From: Pirellulales bacterium
Lineage (GTDB): Bacteria > Planctomycetota > Planctomycetia > Pirellulales > S012-138
Assembly: GCA_028066245.1 (NCBI GenBank)
Contig: JALCBR010000049.1
Span: 1-35,779, forward strand
Length of the DNA stretch: 35,779 nt
Direction of reading: 5' to 3'
The position numbers and the translations under genes were made by a program. The notes under the pieces are model-generated. The model worked only from the letters and a program-made list of their open reading frames with translations, was not told the DNA's origin and made no database searches. Below, piece after piece: positions 1-9,159 of this stretch. The first letter of the stretch is position 1. Each line of letters starts with the position of its first letter.

Positions 1-312
1 CCTGGCGGCGCGAAACACCCCTCAAATTTGACCAATGTCAATTTCGCCCGTACGCCTGAGAGCAGGGCGCGCAGACTCCGTCGCGGGGCGACATGACAAC
101 GCCCGTTCGGGCGAGCAGACAGCAATCAGCAAGCACTCTAGCCCAACAGGTTCGATCAGTTCCCGGGGGCGATTCGCTTCCAATCCCCTGCCAGCTTGCT
201 ACGATGTTGGGACCGTAAGCCTCGGGCTCCTGCGCGCTTGCTGCTAGCTGGCGGGATGAGCGCAGCCCGATTTGTGCAACCGCAGCAGAGACACTGCCGG
301 GAAAACGATTCG
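1..312. other. Gene-free leader upstream of floA
   Basis: No convincing coding region is visible. Open frames here are short, carry no recognisable motif and disagree between strands. NfeD, the usual partner of FloA-type flotillins, is not encoded in this stretch and could only lie beyond the left edge. No clear promoter or hairpin was found. Confidence 0.5.
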
Positions 313-1287
313 ATGGACTATGCGTTCTGGGTAGGCATTGCAATTGGTGGGCTGTTGGTGCTCGCCGTTCTCTTCGTGCTTTTTAAGTACGGCAGCTTGT
401 GGTTCACTGCGTACATGTCCAATGCACGAGTGGGCATGCTAACGTTGATCGGAATGAGCCTGCGCCAAGTGGAAGCGCAGTTGGTTGTGCGCACGCGAAT
501 TATGGCCGTGCAAGCGGCGATTCCGAATATCAACTCCGCGCGTTTGGAAGCCCACTACTTGGCCGGCGGATCTGTGCTGGGCGTTGTGCGGGCGATTATC
601 GCCGCTCACAGGGCCGACATTGACCTGGACTTTGATCGCGCCGCTGCGATCGATCTCGCCGGCCGGGATGTGCTGGACGCCGTACAAACCAGCGTTCACC
701 CCAAAGTCATCGATTGCCCAGACCCTAAGCGATCGCAGAAGTCTTTTCTCTCTGCCATTGCCAAGGATGGTGTTGAGTTGAAAATCCGGGCGCGCGTCAC
801 CGTGCGGACAAACATCTCACAGCTGATCGGCGGTGCCACGGAGGAAACGGTCATTGCCCGTGTTGGCGAAGGAATCATCACTGCCTGCGGTTCTGCAGAT
901 GACCACAAGGACGTGATGGAAAACCCGGACGTGATCTCCAAAGCCGTGCTCGCCAGGGGGTTGGATGCCCAGACTGCGTTCTCGATCGTTTCGATTGACA
1001 TTGCTGATGTCGAGATCGGGGAAAACATCGGTGCGCGACTCAAGGCCGATCAGGCCGAAGCCGATACCCGTGTCGCCCGCGCCAACGCGGAAGAGCGCCG
1101 CGCCCAAGCCTTGGCGCGCGAACAAGAAATGCGGGCCAATGTGCAGCAAAATCGGGCCCGCGTCGTTATGGCCGAGGCAGAAGTTCCCCTGGCCATGGCG
1201 TCCGCATTCCGCGAAGGCAACCTGGAAGCAGGCGAATCGCGATCGGGATATGAAGGAAATGGCCCTGGTGCTGGACCGGTGGTGTAG
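313..1287 (+). CDS. floA: Flotillin-like protein FloA (UPF0365), atypical C-terminus
   Basis: Membrane-anchored flotillin/SPFH scaffold of about 324 residues; the family organises membrane microdomains. The ATG at 313 is chosen because it puts the hydrophobic anchor (about residues 5-30, ending LFKYG) at the N-terminus, as in FloA. Typical family blocks follow: [46 protein letters not shown], the [14 protein letters not shown] segment, and the Ala/Glu/Arg-rich coiled coil up to [17 protein letters not shown] roughly 14-residue insert-like stretch ([14 protein letters not shown]) follows VHPKVID. After REGNL the usual FloA tail (a DYY...N..ADT.MR-like segment) is missing and replaced by about 20 Gly/Ser-rich residues, so a late frameshift or a lineage-specific tail is possible. 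The family assignment is firm; the C-terminus is not. Confidence 0.9.
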   Translation: MDYAFWVGIAIGGLLVLAVLFVLFKYGSLWFTAYMSNARVGMLTLIGMSLRQVEAQLVVRTRIMAVQAAIPNINSARLEAHYLAGGSVLGVVRAIIAAHRADIDLDFDRAAAIDLAGRDVLDAVQTSVHPKVIDCPDPKRSQKSFLSAIAKDGVELKIRARVTVRTNISQLIGGATEETVIARVGEGIITACGSADDHKDVMENPDVISKAVLARGLDAQTAFSIVSIDIADVEIGENIGARLKADQAEADTRVARANAEERRAQALAREQEMRANVQQNRARVVMAEAEVPLAMASAFREGNLEAGESRSGYEGNGPGAGPVV

Positions 1288-1304
1288 AAAACCCTGAACG
1301 TGTG

Positions 1305-1856
1305 ATGGCCAAAACGAACTTGCTCCCGGTCATCAATCTCCGCAAGCCGCTCACTTCAAAGCCGGCCATTTTGTCAGTCTCGGACATCGTGGTCCGCCAC
1401 TACCGGGACAAGAGCGATATCGACAGCTGGCTACACGTTCGCAACGCCGCCTTCGTCGGACTTAAACGCGGAAGCCGAGTTTGGACGCACAACGACTTTC
1501 AGCGAGAGTTCCTTTCCCGCTGGTGGTGGCAACCAAGCCGGCTGTGGTTGGCCGAGAACCGTACAACAGTTGCTCGTTCGACACAGGTGATTGGCGTGAT
1601 TGGTCTGGCAGCCCGAGGTCAGTCCGAATGCCATGTGCCGGTCGTTCATTGGCTGGCTGTGGATCCCGCCGCCCAACGGGTAGGAGTGGCGGCGCTGCTG
1701 TTATCCCATTTGGAAGCGACAGTTTGGAATCTAGGCGGCAAGGAACTCTATGCTCAAACACATGTTGCATGGCAGGCAGCGGTGGCCTTCTACAAGAAGC
1801 ACGGTTTTCAGCGTCACGAAGGAAATCAAGCCGCCAAGACCAGAGAGACTGCGTAG
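1305..1856 (+). CDS. GNAT-family N-acetyltransferase
   Basis: Predicted acetyl-CoA-dependent N-acetyltransferase of about 183 residues; substrate unknown. Motif A is visible as WLAVDPAAQRVGVAALLL, with QRVGVA standing at the pyrophosphate-binding loop where the consensus is Q/RxxGxG/A. Motif B is visible as AVAFYKKHGF near the C-terminus. The N-terminal 30 residues precede the domain, which begins around VRHYRDKSDIDSWLHVRNAAF. GTG at 1302 immediately precedes ATG 1305 in frame, so either may be used; neither has a clear SD site. The gene starts 17 bp after floA and ends 44 bp before the VWA gene, so the three may be co-transcribed. Confidence 0.8.
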   Translation: MAKTNLLPVINLRKPLTSKPAILSVSDIVVRHYRDKSDIDSWLHVRNAAFVGLKRGSRVWTHNDFQREFLSRWWWQPSRLWLAENRTTVARSTQVIGVIGLAARGQSECHVPVVHWLAVDPAAQRVGVAALLLSHLEATVWNLGGKELYAQTHVAWQAAVAFYKKHGFQRHEGNQAAKTRETA

Positions 1857-1900
1857 AATGAGCGAGTTCACTGGTTGTGTTCACGGATCGGTCGATCACC

Positions 1901-3637
1901 ATGCGCACGTCGCCCAAACCTCTCGTTGGCGGAGTCATTCATACTTACCAAAAGTATGATCCGCAGAAGTTTCCCAGCCCAACACAGCCACCGCCGGATC
2001 TTGTTGGCCCAGCGTTTGAACACATGCTGGCATTTGGCGACATGCGCGAGTTCACAGAGGAAGAACTTGCACGGGCGATCCGGCTTGACCCCAGTCAGAT
2101 TGCGGGGCTAGGCCCCAGCATCGACGCTCTGCTGGCGATGCTGAAAGAACGCAAGCGGAAAATCCTAGAGCGCTACGAAGCCAAGTCGGTGGGAAAACAG
2201 GCGACGGATACATATCGGACAACGGGCCGGCGAATTGAACCGCCCAGTGATCTGCGACGGGAGTTTAAAGCGGCGTTTCGTGAAGAGCAGATCTACGACA
2301 TGGAACGGCTGTGGTATCGAGCCGACCGACAGCGTGACCAGAGATTTGCCGCGCAAATCGTTCAGTTGATGGAGCGGCTTTCGGAAAAATACCAGATTGA
2401 CGAACTCGTCTCCCAATATGAATTCACCGGCCATGAGCGGCTGAGCATTTCCCAAGCTTTGGCCGTGAAGGAAGAGTTGGAAAAACTGGATCGGCTGATC
2501 GAGCAACTGGAACAAGCGTTGGAGACCGCCCAGTTGGCGATTGTCGACATGAGTGAGCTTTCCGAGTTCACCGACCCCGAACAGATCGAGAACCTCAACG
2601 CCCTCCAGCGGCAAGTGGAGGAATATGTCCGCGAGCTGGCCAAACAGCAGGGCTTGGAAAACGTCAAGGGACGGTTTCGGCTTACACCACAGGCGTTTCG
2701 GTTGTTTCAAGGGCAGCTCTTGGGGCGCATTTTCTCGCAGTTGCAATCGTCACGGACTGGTCGCCATCAAGGGCCAATCGTCGGTGAGGGCTCCGTTGAA
2801 CTCCAGCAAACCAAGCCTTACGAGTTTGGTGACTCTGTCGCCAACATGGATATCCCGGCCAGCATGATCAACGCCATGCTCAGAAGCTCTGGTGAACGCG
2901 CGACCGATCAAGACAGTGACGGTCATCGCGTGACGATGCTGCCGAAGGACATCGAAATCCACAAGACGCGCAACTCACCCAAATGTGCAACAGTTGTCCT
3001 GTTGGATATGAGCGGCTCCATGCGGTATGACGGCCAGTACATCAATGTCAAGCGAATGGCGCTTGCGTTGGAAGGGCTAATCCGCAAAGAGTACCCGGGC
3101 GATTTTCTGCAATTCGTGGAAGTTTGTACATTCGCGCGGCCTAAGCCTGCCGGAGAAATTGCGTCACTGTTGCCCAAGATTCCCACTTTGCATGACCCCG
3201 TTGTTCGGCTCCACGCGGACATGAGTCGTGATGACATCTCGGAGGCTCAAATTCCGCAACATTTCACGAACCTGCAACACGGTCTTCAACTTTCGCGACG
3301 ATTCTTAGCAACACAAGATACACCCAATCGACAGGTTATCCTGATCACAGATGGCCTGCCCACGGCTCACTTTGAGGATCAACATCTCTTCCTCCTTTAC
3401 CCACCGGATACGCGGACAGAAGCCGCGACCATGCGGGAGGGTGCCCTGTGCCAGCGGGAGGACATTACGATTAACATTTTCTTGCTTCCAAGCTGGTCGC
3501 AGACGCGCGAGGATGTTCAATTCGCTTATCGACTGGCGGAATCAACAACTGGCCGAGTCTTTTTCACAGCGGGACGAGACTTGGACCGATTCGTGGTTTG
3601 GGATTACGTCAATCAAAAGCGAGAAATCGTGGGCTAG
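1901..3637 (+). CDS. VWA-domain protein with helical N-terminal region
   Basis: About 578 residues, cytoplasmic by appearance (no signal peptide or membrane segment). The C-terminal third is a von Willebrand A domain with an intact MIDAS: DMSGSM at about 369-374 and ITDG with Asp at about 484. The first two thirds are highly charged and helical, with a probable coiled coil around EELEKLDRLIEQLEQ. The family is known mostly as partner of MoxR/magnesium-chelatase-like AAA+ ATPases, where the VWA protein acts as metal-dependent adaptor or substrate binder; no such ATPase is encoded in this window. ATG 1901 (MRTSPKPLVGG) is preferred to an in-frame GTG at 1877. The exact function is unknown. Confidence 0.8.
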   Translation: MRTSPKPLVGGVIHTYQKYDPQKFPSPTQPPPDLVGPAFEHMLAFGDMREFTEEELARAIRLDPSQIAGLGPSIDALLAMLKERKRKILERYEAKSVGKQATDTYRTTGRRIEPPSDLRREFKAAFREEQIYDMERLWYRADRQRDQRFAAQIVQLMERLSEKYQIDELVSQYEFTGHERLSISQALAVKEELEKLDRLIEQLEQALETAQLAIVDMSELSEFTDPEQIENLNALQRQVEEYVRELAKQQGLENVKGRFRLTPQAFRLFQGQLLGRIFSQLQSSRTGRHQGPIVGEGSVELQQTKPYEFGDSVANMDIPASMINAMLRSSGERATDQDSDGHRVTMLPKDIEIHKTRNSPKCATVVLLDMSGSMRYDGQYINVKRMALALEGLIRKEYPGDFLQFVEVCTFARPKPAGEIASLLPKIPTLHDPVVRLHADMSRDDISEAQIPQHFTNLQHGLQLSRRFLATQDTPNRQVILITDGLPTAHFEDQHLFLLYPPDTRTEAATMREGALCQREDITINIFLLPSWSQTREDVQFAYRLAESTTGRVFFTAGRDLDRFVVWDYVNQKREIVG

Positions 3638-3779
3638 AATTAGGCGCAGGCTGTTGTCCAGCGGGATCATGAGCGAACTGGTGCCTTGCAACTGGAATCA
3701 CCCCGTCTTTATGCAATGTACCAGTGCGCTGAGCACTCCTGCGTTACGGCTTGACCCCACCATTCGCAGCTTGGTTACC

Positions 3780-4844
3780 ATGCCCATGATTCGACGGATC
3801 AGCTATCGGACTTCGCTACTCGCATCCATGTTCGCCGTCAGCGAAGTTACGTTGTCTGGTGCGTCAGCTTTGGCGGCAGAAGGCCGTCCGTTGGTGATTG
3901 CCCATCGCGGAGCTTCTCACGATGCTCCTGAGAACACGTTGGCCGCGTTCAATCTCGCCTGGCAACAAGGAGCTGATGGCTGCGAAGGCGATTTCCGTTT
4001 ATCCGCGGATGGAAAGATCGTCTGCATCCATGATGCAGACACGCAGCGGACGGGCGGGAGAAAACTATCGGTCGCCGGGAGCCGTCTCGCGGACTTGCGA
4101 ACGCTTGACGTTGGCTCATGGAAGTCACCCGAGTACTCCGGCGAACGAATTCCGACGCTGGCAGAAGTTCTACAAACCGTTCCTGCTGGCAAACTGTTTT
4201 ACATTGAAATCAAATGCGGACCGGAGATCATCAGCCCCTTGGCGAACCTGCTCCGCCAGCAGCGCTGGGTTGCCTTCAATCAACTGCGGATCATCTCATT
4301 CAACACAGAAGTGATCGCCGCAGCCAAACGAGTGCTACCCAATATCAAGGCGTTTTGGCTGACCAACTATGACAAGGAACATGCTGGAGAGCAAAATACC
4401 TCGGACGGATCTCGTGCGGCGCGAGCAGTTTACTCACCCAATCTACAGACGATTCTGGAAACACTCTCCAGAACGGGAGCAGATGGACTGGGCTCCCAGG
4501 CAAACCTGGATGTTGTCAACCAGCAGTTCGCTCATACCTTGCGGGAAGCCGGCTTTGAGCTTCATACGTGGACGGTGGATGACCCACGAACGGCGCAGGC
4601 GCTCACGCGTGCCGGATCGATCTCGATTACGACCAACCGGCCAAAGATGATCTTGGCGCTATGGCCAAGGCACATTGCTTCGAGGAATACCGCTCCTTTG
4701 CAAAGGCCGATAGGGATTCTGAGGGAATGCCAGTTTGGTGACCCAACCGCGATTCTATTTCATCGACATGGCAACCACGCCCGCCCATTCCGTTGGCATC
4801 GCCTGCGCCCGTGGCGGCAATGTCGTGCAATTCGTTGGTGGTAA
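3780..4844 (+). CDS. Exported glycerophosphodiester phosphodiesterase
   Basis: Predicted GDPD-family enzyme hydrolysing glycerophosphodiesters to glycerol-3-phosphate and an alcohol, probably in the periplasm. The N-terminus (MPMIRRISYR then a hydrophobic stretch ending near ALAAEG) looks like a signal peptide, and this decides the start; earlier in-frame ATGs at 3669 and 3711 would bury it. Catalytic blocks are complete: IAHRGASHDAPENT (His42, Arg43, Glu51), the Glu69/Asp71 pair and IHD (His84). FYIEIK and the closing ITTNRP are also present. The domain should end near 4650, but the frame runs on for about 60 residues of Arg/Trp-rich sequence with no recognisable content. The gene lies 142 bp after the VWA gene. 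Confidence 0.85.
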   Translation: MPMIRRISYRTSLLASMFAVSEVTLSGASALAAEGRPLVIAHRGASHDAPENTLAAFNLAWQQGADGCEGDFRLSADGKIVCIHDADTQRTGGRKLSVAGSRLADLRTLDVGSWKSPEYSGERIPTLAEVLQTVPAGKLFYIEIKCGPEIISPLANLLRQQRWVAFNQLRIISFNTEVIAAAKRVLPNIKAFWLTNYDKEHAGEQNTSDGSRAARAVYSPNLQTILETLSRTGADGLGSQANLDVVNQQFAHTLREAGFELHTWTVDDPRTAQALTRAGSISITTNRPKMILALWPRHIASRNTAPLQRPIGILRECQFGDPTAILFHRHGNHARPFRWHRLRPWRQCRAIRWW

Positions 4845-4925
4845 TCGGAATGCTGCTTCTCTAAACCCATGGTTGGGTTGTATGTCCCATCCATGCACTG
4901 AGGTGACCTGTTGGCTTTTGTGTCG

Positions 4926-4945
4926 GAAGTGGTTTTACCACCTTC
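4926..4945 (+). terminator. Possible weak terminator or hairpin after the GDPD gene
   Basis: GAAGTGGT (4926-4933) can pair with ACCACCTTC (4937-4945) across a TTT loop, with one bulged base. It is followed by ATTTA rather than a proper U-tract. It sits 82 bp after the stop codon, in the gap before the histidine kinase gene. Confidence 0.3.
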
Positions 4946-5065
4946 ATTTAGCGAACTCGCTCTCGTATGGGTTCGTACGGCAAATAGAATGAAATGGAGG
5001 AAAACGCTGGGCGTTTCCGTTCCGTCTCTGTTTGCCACTCTCCAACGGGAAATCATGCTGGCTGA

Positions 5066-6580
5066 ATGAGGTTGGCCGCGAAACTTGTCGTCGCGTTCGT
5101 GCTGGGCATCATGCTGCTCACCGCCGTCTACGGCTATTTGGCCGTGGAGCGCGAGATTGCCATGTTGGAAGATGACATGCGGAGGGATGCAAACTGGTAT
5201 GCCGGGTTCTTGATGAGGGCGGTTGCCGCGTCGGGACGTTTCCGAGATGACGAGATCGCCCAAACACTCGCTGACGTGGAAAGCTATTTGGACGCGACCA
5301 CCGAAAGTCACGTGTTTGACGCTCACTGGAAGCCGTTATCCCAACAGGGTCAAGGCAATTCGGCAACCTTGAGCTTCGGTTCGAGCAACTCCCAGGGCGA
5401 GCCTGAGCTCCCGCATGCGATTTGGACGGACTCCGCCGGGGTCGACAAGATTACCTACTACTACCCGGCGAATTTCACATCAGTTTCTCCGGGCGTGTTT
5501 GAATTAACCGCCTCACGAGCGGAGATGAATGACTACACCAGCGAGACGATCTATCGAACCGTGGGGTTGATGGCTGGGATGGCTCTCGTGGGCGGCCTGT
5601 TGATGGCGTTGCTAGGCGTGACGCAGGTAGGTAAACCCTTGGAGCAACTGCTCGCTAAGACTCGTAGAGTGGCCTCGGGAGATCTTTCCGATCCGGTTGA
5701 ACTTCGGGGTTTCGACGAGCTCTCGGAATTGGCTGACTCACTCAACTTGATGTGCGTTCGGCTACAGGAATCGCAAGATGAAGCCCACAAGGAAGCGCAA
5801 TCTCGCATCGAAGCCTTGGAACAACTCCGCCACGCAGATCGCCTGAAAACGGTTGGCCGCTTAGCGGCCGGCATGGCACATGAACTAGGGACGCCACTGT
5901 CGGTTGTTTCGGGACGAGCTAGCTTGATCGCCTCGGGGAAACTTGCCGCGGAAGATGTGGAAAAAAGCGCAGAGACCATCAAGTCTGAATCGGACCGCAT
6001 GGCCAAGACGATTCGACAGTTACTCGACTTTGCTCGTCACAGCCATTCACAACGCGCCCGCGCAGATCTGCGACACGTGATTCAACAGACCGTCGACCTG
6101 CTGCAGCCGTTGGCCGGCAAGCGGAACATCTCCCTGGTATCTCAGTTGTCGGACGTTGCCGCAGAAGCCAGCTTTGATGTCGGACAGGTGCAACAGGTGT
6201 TGACCAACTTGATCGTCAACGCAATGCAATCGATGTCCGAAGCTGGCACCGTGCAGGTGGAGTTAGACCGCATCAACTGCGCGCGGCCGACGGGTGAAGA
6301 ACACGATGGCCGACCTCCTCACGAATCTGAGCCGGCGAACTATTTCCGCATTCAAGTAATCGACCAGGGGAGCGGCATCTCCGCCGAAGACCTGCCACAG
6401 CTTTTTGAGCCCTTCTTCACCACGAAATCGCAAGGACAAGGAACTGGCTTGGGCCTTTCCATCTCGTACGGTATCGTGCATGAACACGGCGGTTGGATTG
6501 ATGTCCAGAGCACCTTGGGCAAGGGAAGCACTTTCGCCGTGCATCTGCCTGCGCACGACCAGGAGCCAGCAGCCCCATGA
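5066..6580 (+). CDS. Membrane-bound sensor histidine kinase
   Basis: About 504 residues. Order of parts: membrane segment 1 (about 5-27), a periplasmic sensing region of about 130 residues without a recognised fold, membrane segment 2 (about 166-190), a HAMP linker (KPLEQLLAKTRRVASGDL onward), a HisKA dimerisation helix with AHELGTPL and phospho-accepting His272, then an HATPase domain. In the latter the N box is NLIVNAMQ, G1 is DQGSGI, the F box is EPFFTTK and G2 is GQGTGLGLS. Its stop overlaps the start of the next gene (ATGA), indicating translational coupling to the NtrC-type regulator, its evident partner. The ATG at 5066 has no SD site. The signal sensed cannot be read from the sequence; the HELGTPL H-box resembles NtrB/ZraS-like kinases. 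Confidence 0.93.
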   Translation: MRLAAKLVVAFVLGIMLLTAVYGYLAVEREIAMLEDDMRRDANWYAGFLMRAVAASGRFRDDEIAQTLADVESYLDATTESHVFDAHWKPLSQQGQGNSATLSFGSSNSQGEPELPHAIWTDSAGVDKITYYYPANFTSVSPGVFELTASRAEMNDYTSETIYRTVGLMAGMALVGGLLMALLGVTQVGKPLEQLLAKTRRVASGDLSDPVELRGFDELSELADSLNLMCVRLQESQDEAHKEAQSRIEALEQLRHADRLKTVGRLAAGMAHELGTPLSVVSGRASLIASGKLAAEDVEKSAETIKSESDRMAKTIRQLLDFARHSHSQRARADLRHVIQQTVDLLQPLAGKRNISLVSQLSDVAAEASFDVGQVQQVLTNLIVNAMQSMSEAGTVQVELDRINCARPTGEEHDGRPPHESEPANYFRIQVIDQGSGISAEDLPQLFEPFFTTKSQGQGTGLGLSISYGIVHEHGGWIDVQSTLGKGSTFAVHLPAHDQEPAAP

Positions 6581-7929
6581 CCCATGGCCGGGTGCTCGTT
6601 GTTGATGACGAAGCCAGCATGTGCGAGCTGCTGGAAGCGGATCTACGGTTGCGGGGGTTTGACGTGGCCTGGCGGACATCCGCGGAAGAAGCTTTCACCT
6701 TGCTGCGGGGAGAGTCCTTCGATTGTGTTGTCACGGACTTGAACATGCCCGGCGTCAACGGGATCGAGCTTTGCGAGCGAATTGTCGCCCATCGCCCAGA
6801 TGTCCCTGTGATCGTGATGACCGCGTTTGGCAGCATGGAGACAGCTATCGCCGCTATTCGGGCAGGCGCCTATGATTTTGTCACCAAGCCGTTGGAGACG
6901 CAAATGCTTGCGCTCACGCTGGAGCGCTCTGTCCGGCACCGGCGCTTACAGGAAGAAGTCAAGTTGCTCTCGGAGGTGGTCAAGCAGGCTCGTCAATTCG
7001 GCGATATCCTGGGTGAAAGCCTGCCGATGCAGCAGCTCTTTGACCAACTCGCGCGTGTGGCTGAGTCCGAAGCGGCAGTCCTGATCACCGGCGAAAGCGG
7101 ATCCGGCAAGGAGCTTGTTGCCCAGGCAATTCACAGTCAAAGCTCTCGGAGAGAGAAACCGTTTGTGGCGGTTAATTGTGCCGCTCTCCCGGGAAACTTG
7201 TTGGAGAGCGAGCTCTTTGGCCACGTGGAAGGCGCTTTCACGGATGCTCGGGAAGCCCGCAAGGGGCTGTTCCAACAGGCTCAATGCGGAACTCTGTTCT
7301 TGGATGAAGTTGGCGAGCTGCCATTGGCCATGCAGCCTAAGTTGCTGCGAGCGTTGGAAGAAAACACCATCCGACCAATTGGCAGCGACCAGGAAACTCC
7401 CATTGATGTCCGCATCTTGACGGCAACCAACCGCGACCTGGAGTCAGCGGTCGAAGAGAGTCGCTTTCGGCAAGACCTCTACTATCGGATCAATGTCATC
7501 CAGTTGGCGATTCCACCGCTGAGAGCGCGTGGTACGGATATCTTATTACTCGCACAGCACTTTGTGGAGGGTTTCGCCGCGAAAAGTCAACGACAGGTCA
7601 CGGGACTTTCTGAACCGGTTGCCGAACGACTCCTGAACTATTCGTGGCCAGGCAATGTGCGAGAGCTTCGCAACGTGATTGAACGAGCCGTTGCCTTGAC
7701 CGGAACCGAGAAACTCTCCGTCGAAGACTTACCCGAAAAGATCCAAGAGCATCGAGGGTCACACATCGTACTGGGCGGAGAAAACCCGGCAGAATTGCCC
7801 AGACTGGAAGACGTTGAGCAGAGATACATCCGGCATGTTATGGAAGCCGCCGGCGGCAACAAAACCCTGGCGGCCAAGATCCTTGGTGTTGACCGCAAGA
7901 CGCTCCGTCGCAAGCTCAAAGAGGATTGA
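6577..7929 (+). CDS. NtrC-family sigma-54-dependent response regulator
   Basis: A 450-residue three-domain regulator. The receiver domain (1-120) has acidic DDE at 10-12, phospho-acceptor Asp54, Thr82 and Lys104. The AAA+ domain (about 143-380) has Walker A GESGSGKE (172-179) and Walker B LFLDE (240-244). The C-terminal Fis-type helix-turn-helix occupies about 411-448 and ends DRKTLRRKLKED. It should oligomerise on phosphorylation by the upstream kinase and remodel sigma-54 RNA polymerase. The sigma-54-contacting loop reads GAFTDA (219-224) instead of the consensus GAFTGA, a variant known in natural activators. Co-expressed with the kinase through a 4-bp overlap. Targets are unknown; no convincing -24/-12 promoter was found in the intergenic regions here. 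Confidence 0.95.
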   Translation: MTHGRVLVVDDEASMCELLEADLRLRGFDVAWRTSAEEAFTLLRGESFDCVVTDLNMPGVNGIELCERIVAHRPDVPVIVMTAFGSMETAIAAIRAGAYDFVTKPLETQMLALTLERSVRHRRLQEEVKLLSEVVKQARQFGDILGESLPMQQLFDQLARVAESEAAVLITGESGSGKELVAQAIHSQSSRREKPFVAVNCAALPGNLLESELFGHVEGAFTDAREARKGLFQQAQCGTLFLDEVGELPLAMQPKLLRALEENTIRPIGSDQETPIDVRILTATNRDLESAVEESRFRQDLYYRINVIQLAIPPLRARGTDILLLAQHFVEGFAAKSQRQVTGLSEPVAERLLNYSWPGNVRELRNVIERAVALTGTEKLSVEDLPEKIQEHRGSHIVLGGENPAELPRLEDVEQRYIRHVMEAAGGNKTLAAKILGVDRKTLRRKLKED

Positions 7930-7996
7930 GCCAGAGGGATGCCTAGCGCTCGTATGAGGTTCGCGGCCGTTGCTCGATCAATCTTGTTGCGTGCGG

Positions 7997-8860
7997 TTAA
8001 CGCCCTGCGGTGATTAATCCCTCTTCAGGACTGCTGGCCGTGGCATAGAGTTTCTTGGGAATACGGCCTGCAAGATACGCCAAACGGCCGGCTGCCGTCG
8101 CGTAACGCATCGCGTATGCCATCTGAAGGGGATCTTGTGCGTGGGCGATGCCCGTATTCAAGAGCACTCCGTCAACGCCCAACTCCATCGCAAGAGTCAC
8201 ATCGCTGGCAGTGCCCACACCGGCGTCCACAATCACCGGGTAATGCGGATCGCCTTCTTTCAAGTACTCCAGACAGATGCGAATGTTGTTGGGGTTTAAG
8301 ATGCCCTGCCCAGAGCCGATCGGACTTCCCGCTGGCATGACACTGGTTGCCCCGGCATCTTTCAGCCGGCGAGCGGTGACGGGATCATCTGTTGTATAGC
8401 ACAAGACCTGGAAGCCCTCTTTGACGAGGATCTCCGTCGCTTTCAAAGTTTCCACTGGATCCGGCAGCAGAGTCTTCTTGTCTGCCAGAACTTCCAACTT
8501 GACCCAATCTGCACCTGGGTTGTCCAGCCCGCGTAGGATTTCACGGCCAAGTCGCGCTACGCGGATCGCGTCATCAGTGCTGAAACATCCGGCAGTATTG
8601 GGCAACAGTGTGTAGCGATCGGTGTCGATGAAGTCGAGCAGGTTGTTGCCGTCCGCGTCGATCAACCGTTCGCGCCGAACGGCCACCGTGATGCAGTCCG
8701 TTCCCGAAGCTTCCAGGGACCGTGCCATCAAATCGTAGTTGGCATACTTCCCGGTTCCGACGATTAACCGGCTGGAAAGCGTATGCGTTCCCAGGGCGAA
8801 TGAACCATCCGCAGGAAGAGCGTCAACGCGGTTTGTCGAGGAGACGGCGGCCTCGCTCAC
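7997..8860 (-). CDS. thiG: Thiazole synthase ThiG
   Basis: Forms the thiazole phosphate moiety of thiamine from 1-deoxy-D-xylulose 5-phosphate, dehydroglycine/iminoglycine and ThiS thiocarboxylate. Characteristic blocks: [36 protein letters not shown] (the Lys of VKLEV is the Schiff-base residue), [23 protein letters not shown] and [14 protein letters not shown]. The GTG at 8860 is chosen because GGAGG lies 5 nt upstream of it (plus-strand CCTCC at 8866-8870). This gives 287 residues with about 30 residues more than usual before the first core strand. An in-frame TTG at 8935 is less likely. It lies directly downstream of thiS. ThiF, ThiH/ThiO and ThiC are not in the window. Confidence 0.95.
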   Translation of the reverse strand: MSEAAVSSTNRVDALPADGSFALGTHTLSSRLIVGTGKYANYDLMARSLEASGTDCITVAVRRERLIDADGNNLLDFIDTDRYTLLPNTAGCFSTDDAIRVARLGREILRGLDNPGADWVKLEVLADKKTLLPDPVETLKATEILVKEGFQVLCYTTDDPVTARRLKDAGATSVMPAGSPIGSGQGILNPNNIRICLEYLKEGDPHYPVIVDAGVGTASDVTLAMELGVDGVLLNTGIAHAQDPLQMAYAMRYATAAGRLAYLAGRIPKKLYATASSPEEGLITAGR

Positions 8861-8865
8861 TGATG

Positions 8866-8870
8866 CCTCC
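8866..8870 (-). promoter_or_regulatory. Ribosome binding site deciding the thiG start
   Basis: On the minus strand GGAGG precedes the GTG at 8860 with 5 nt spacing. This favours that start over the in-frame TTG at 8935 and GTG at 8872. Confidence 0.65.
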
Positions 8871-8958
8871 ACCGGACGGTTTGTCCGTGATGCTTCCAGG
8901 AAATGATAAATGCGAATGCTCGAACTGACATACAACCCGCCGAGCGGACTTGTGCGGC

Positions 8959-9159
8959 TCAGCCCCCGCCGACAAGCGTCACAACTTCCATTGTGTCGCC
9001 GCCCGACAAAACGGTCGCAGCGTGATCCTCTCGTGGAACCAAGTCGCGATTCACCTCTACGGCCACGCGGCGCGAATCTAACTGCAATTCTTGCAGCAAA
9101 CCCGCGATTGTGGTGTCGGGCGCAACATCACGGAACTCGCCATTGACTTTAATTCTCAC
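8959..9159 (-). CDS. thiS: Sulfur carrier protein ThiS
   Basis: Ubiquitin-like sulfur carrier that is thiocarboxylated at its C-terminal Gly and delivers sulfur to ThiG. From the GTG at 9159 the product is exactly 66 residues, the usual ThiS length. It begins VRIKVNGEF, has [12 protein letters not shown] in the middle and ends TLVGGG, providing the required C-terminal Gly-Gly. The longer open frame extending to 9642 is not real: its first two thirds lie antisense to another gene. The stop codon is about 100 bp before the thiG GTG, same strand, so the two genes form an operon. No SD site is seen. Confidence 0.92.
   Translation of the reverse strand: MRIKVNGEFRDVAPDTTIAGLLQELQLDSRRVAVEVNRDLVPREDHAATVLSGGDTMEVVTLVGGG

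Noticed and set aside
4735-4992. A short plus-strand frame following the GDPD domain.
   Set aside because: It overlaps the tail of the GDPD frame, has no recognisable domain and no SD site. It does not restore any missing GDPD segment because the domain is already complete at ITTNRP.
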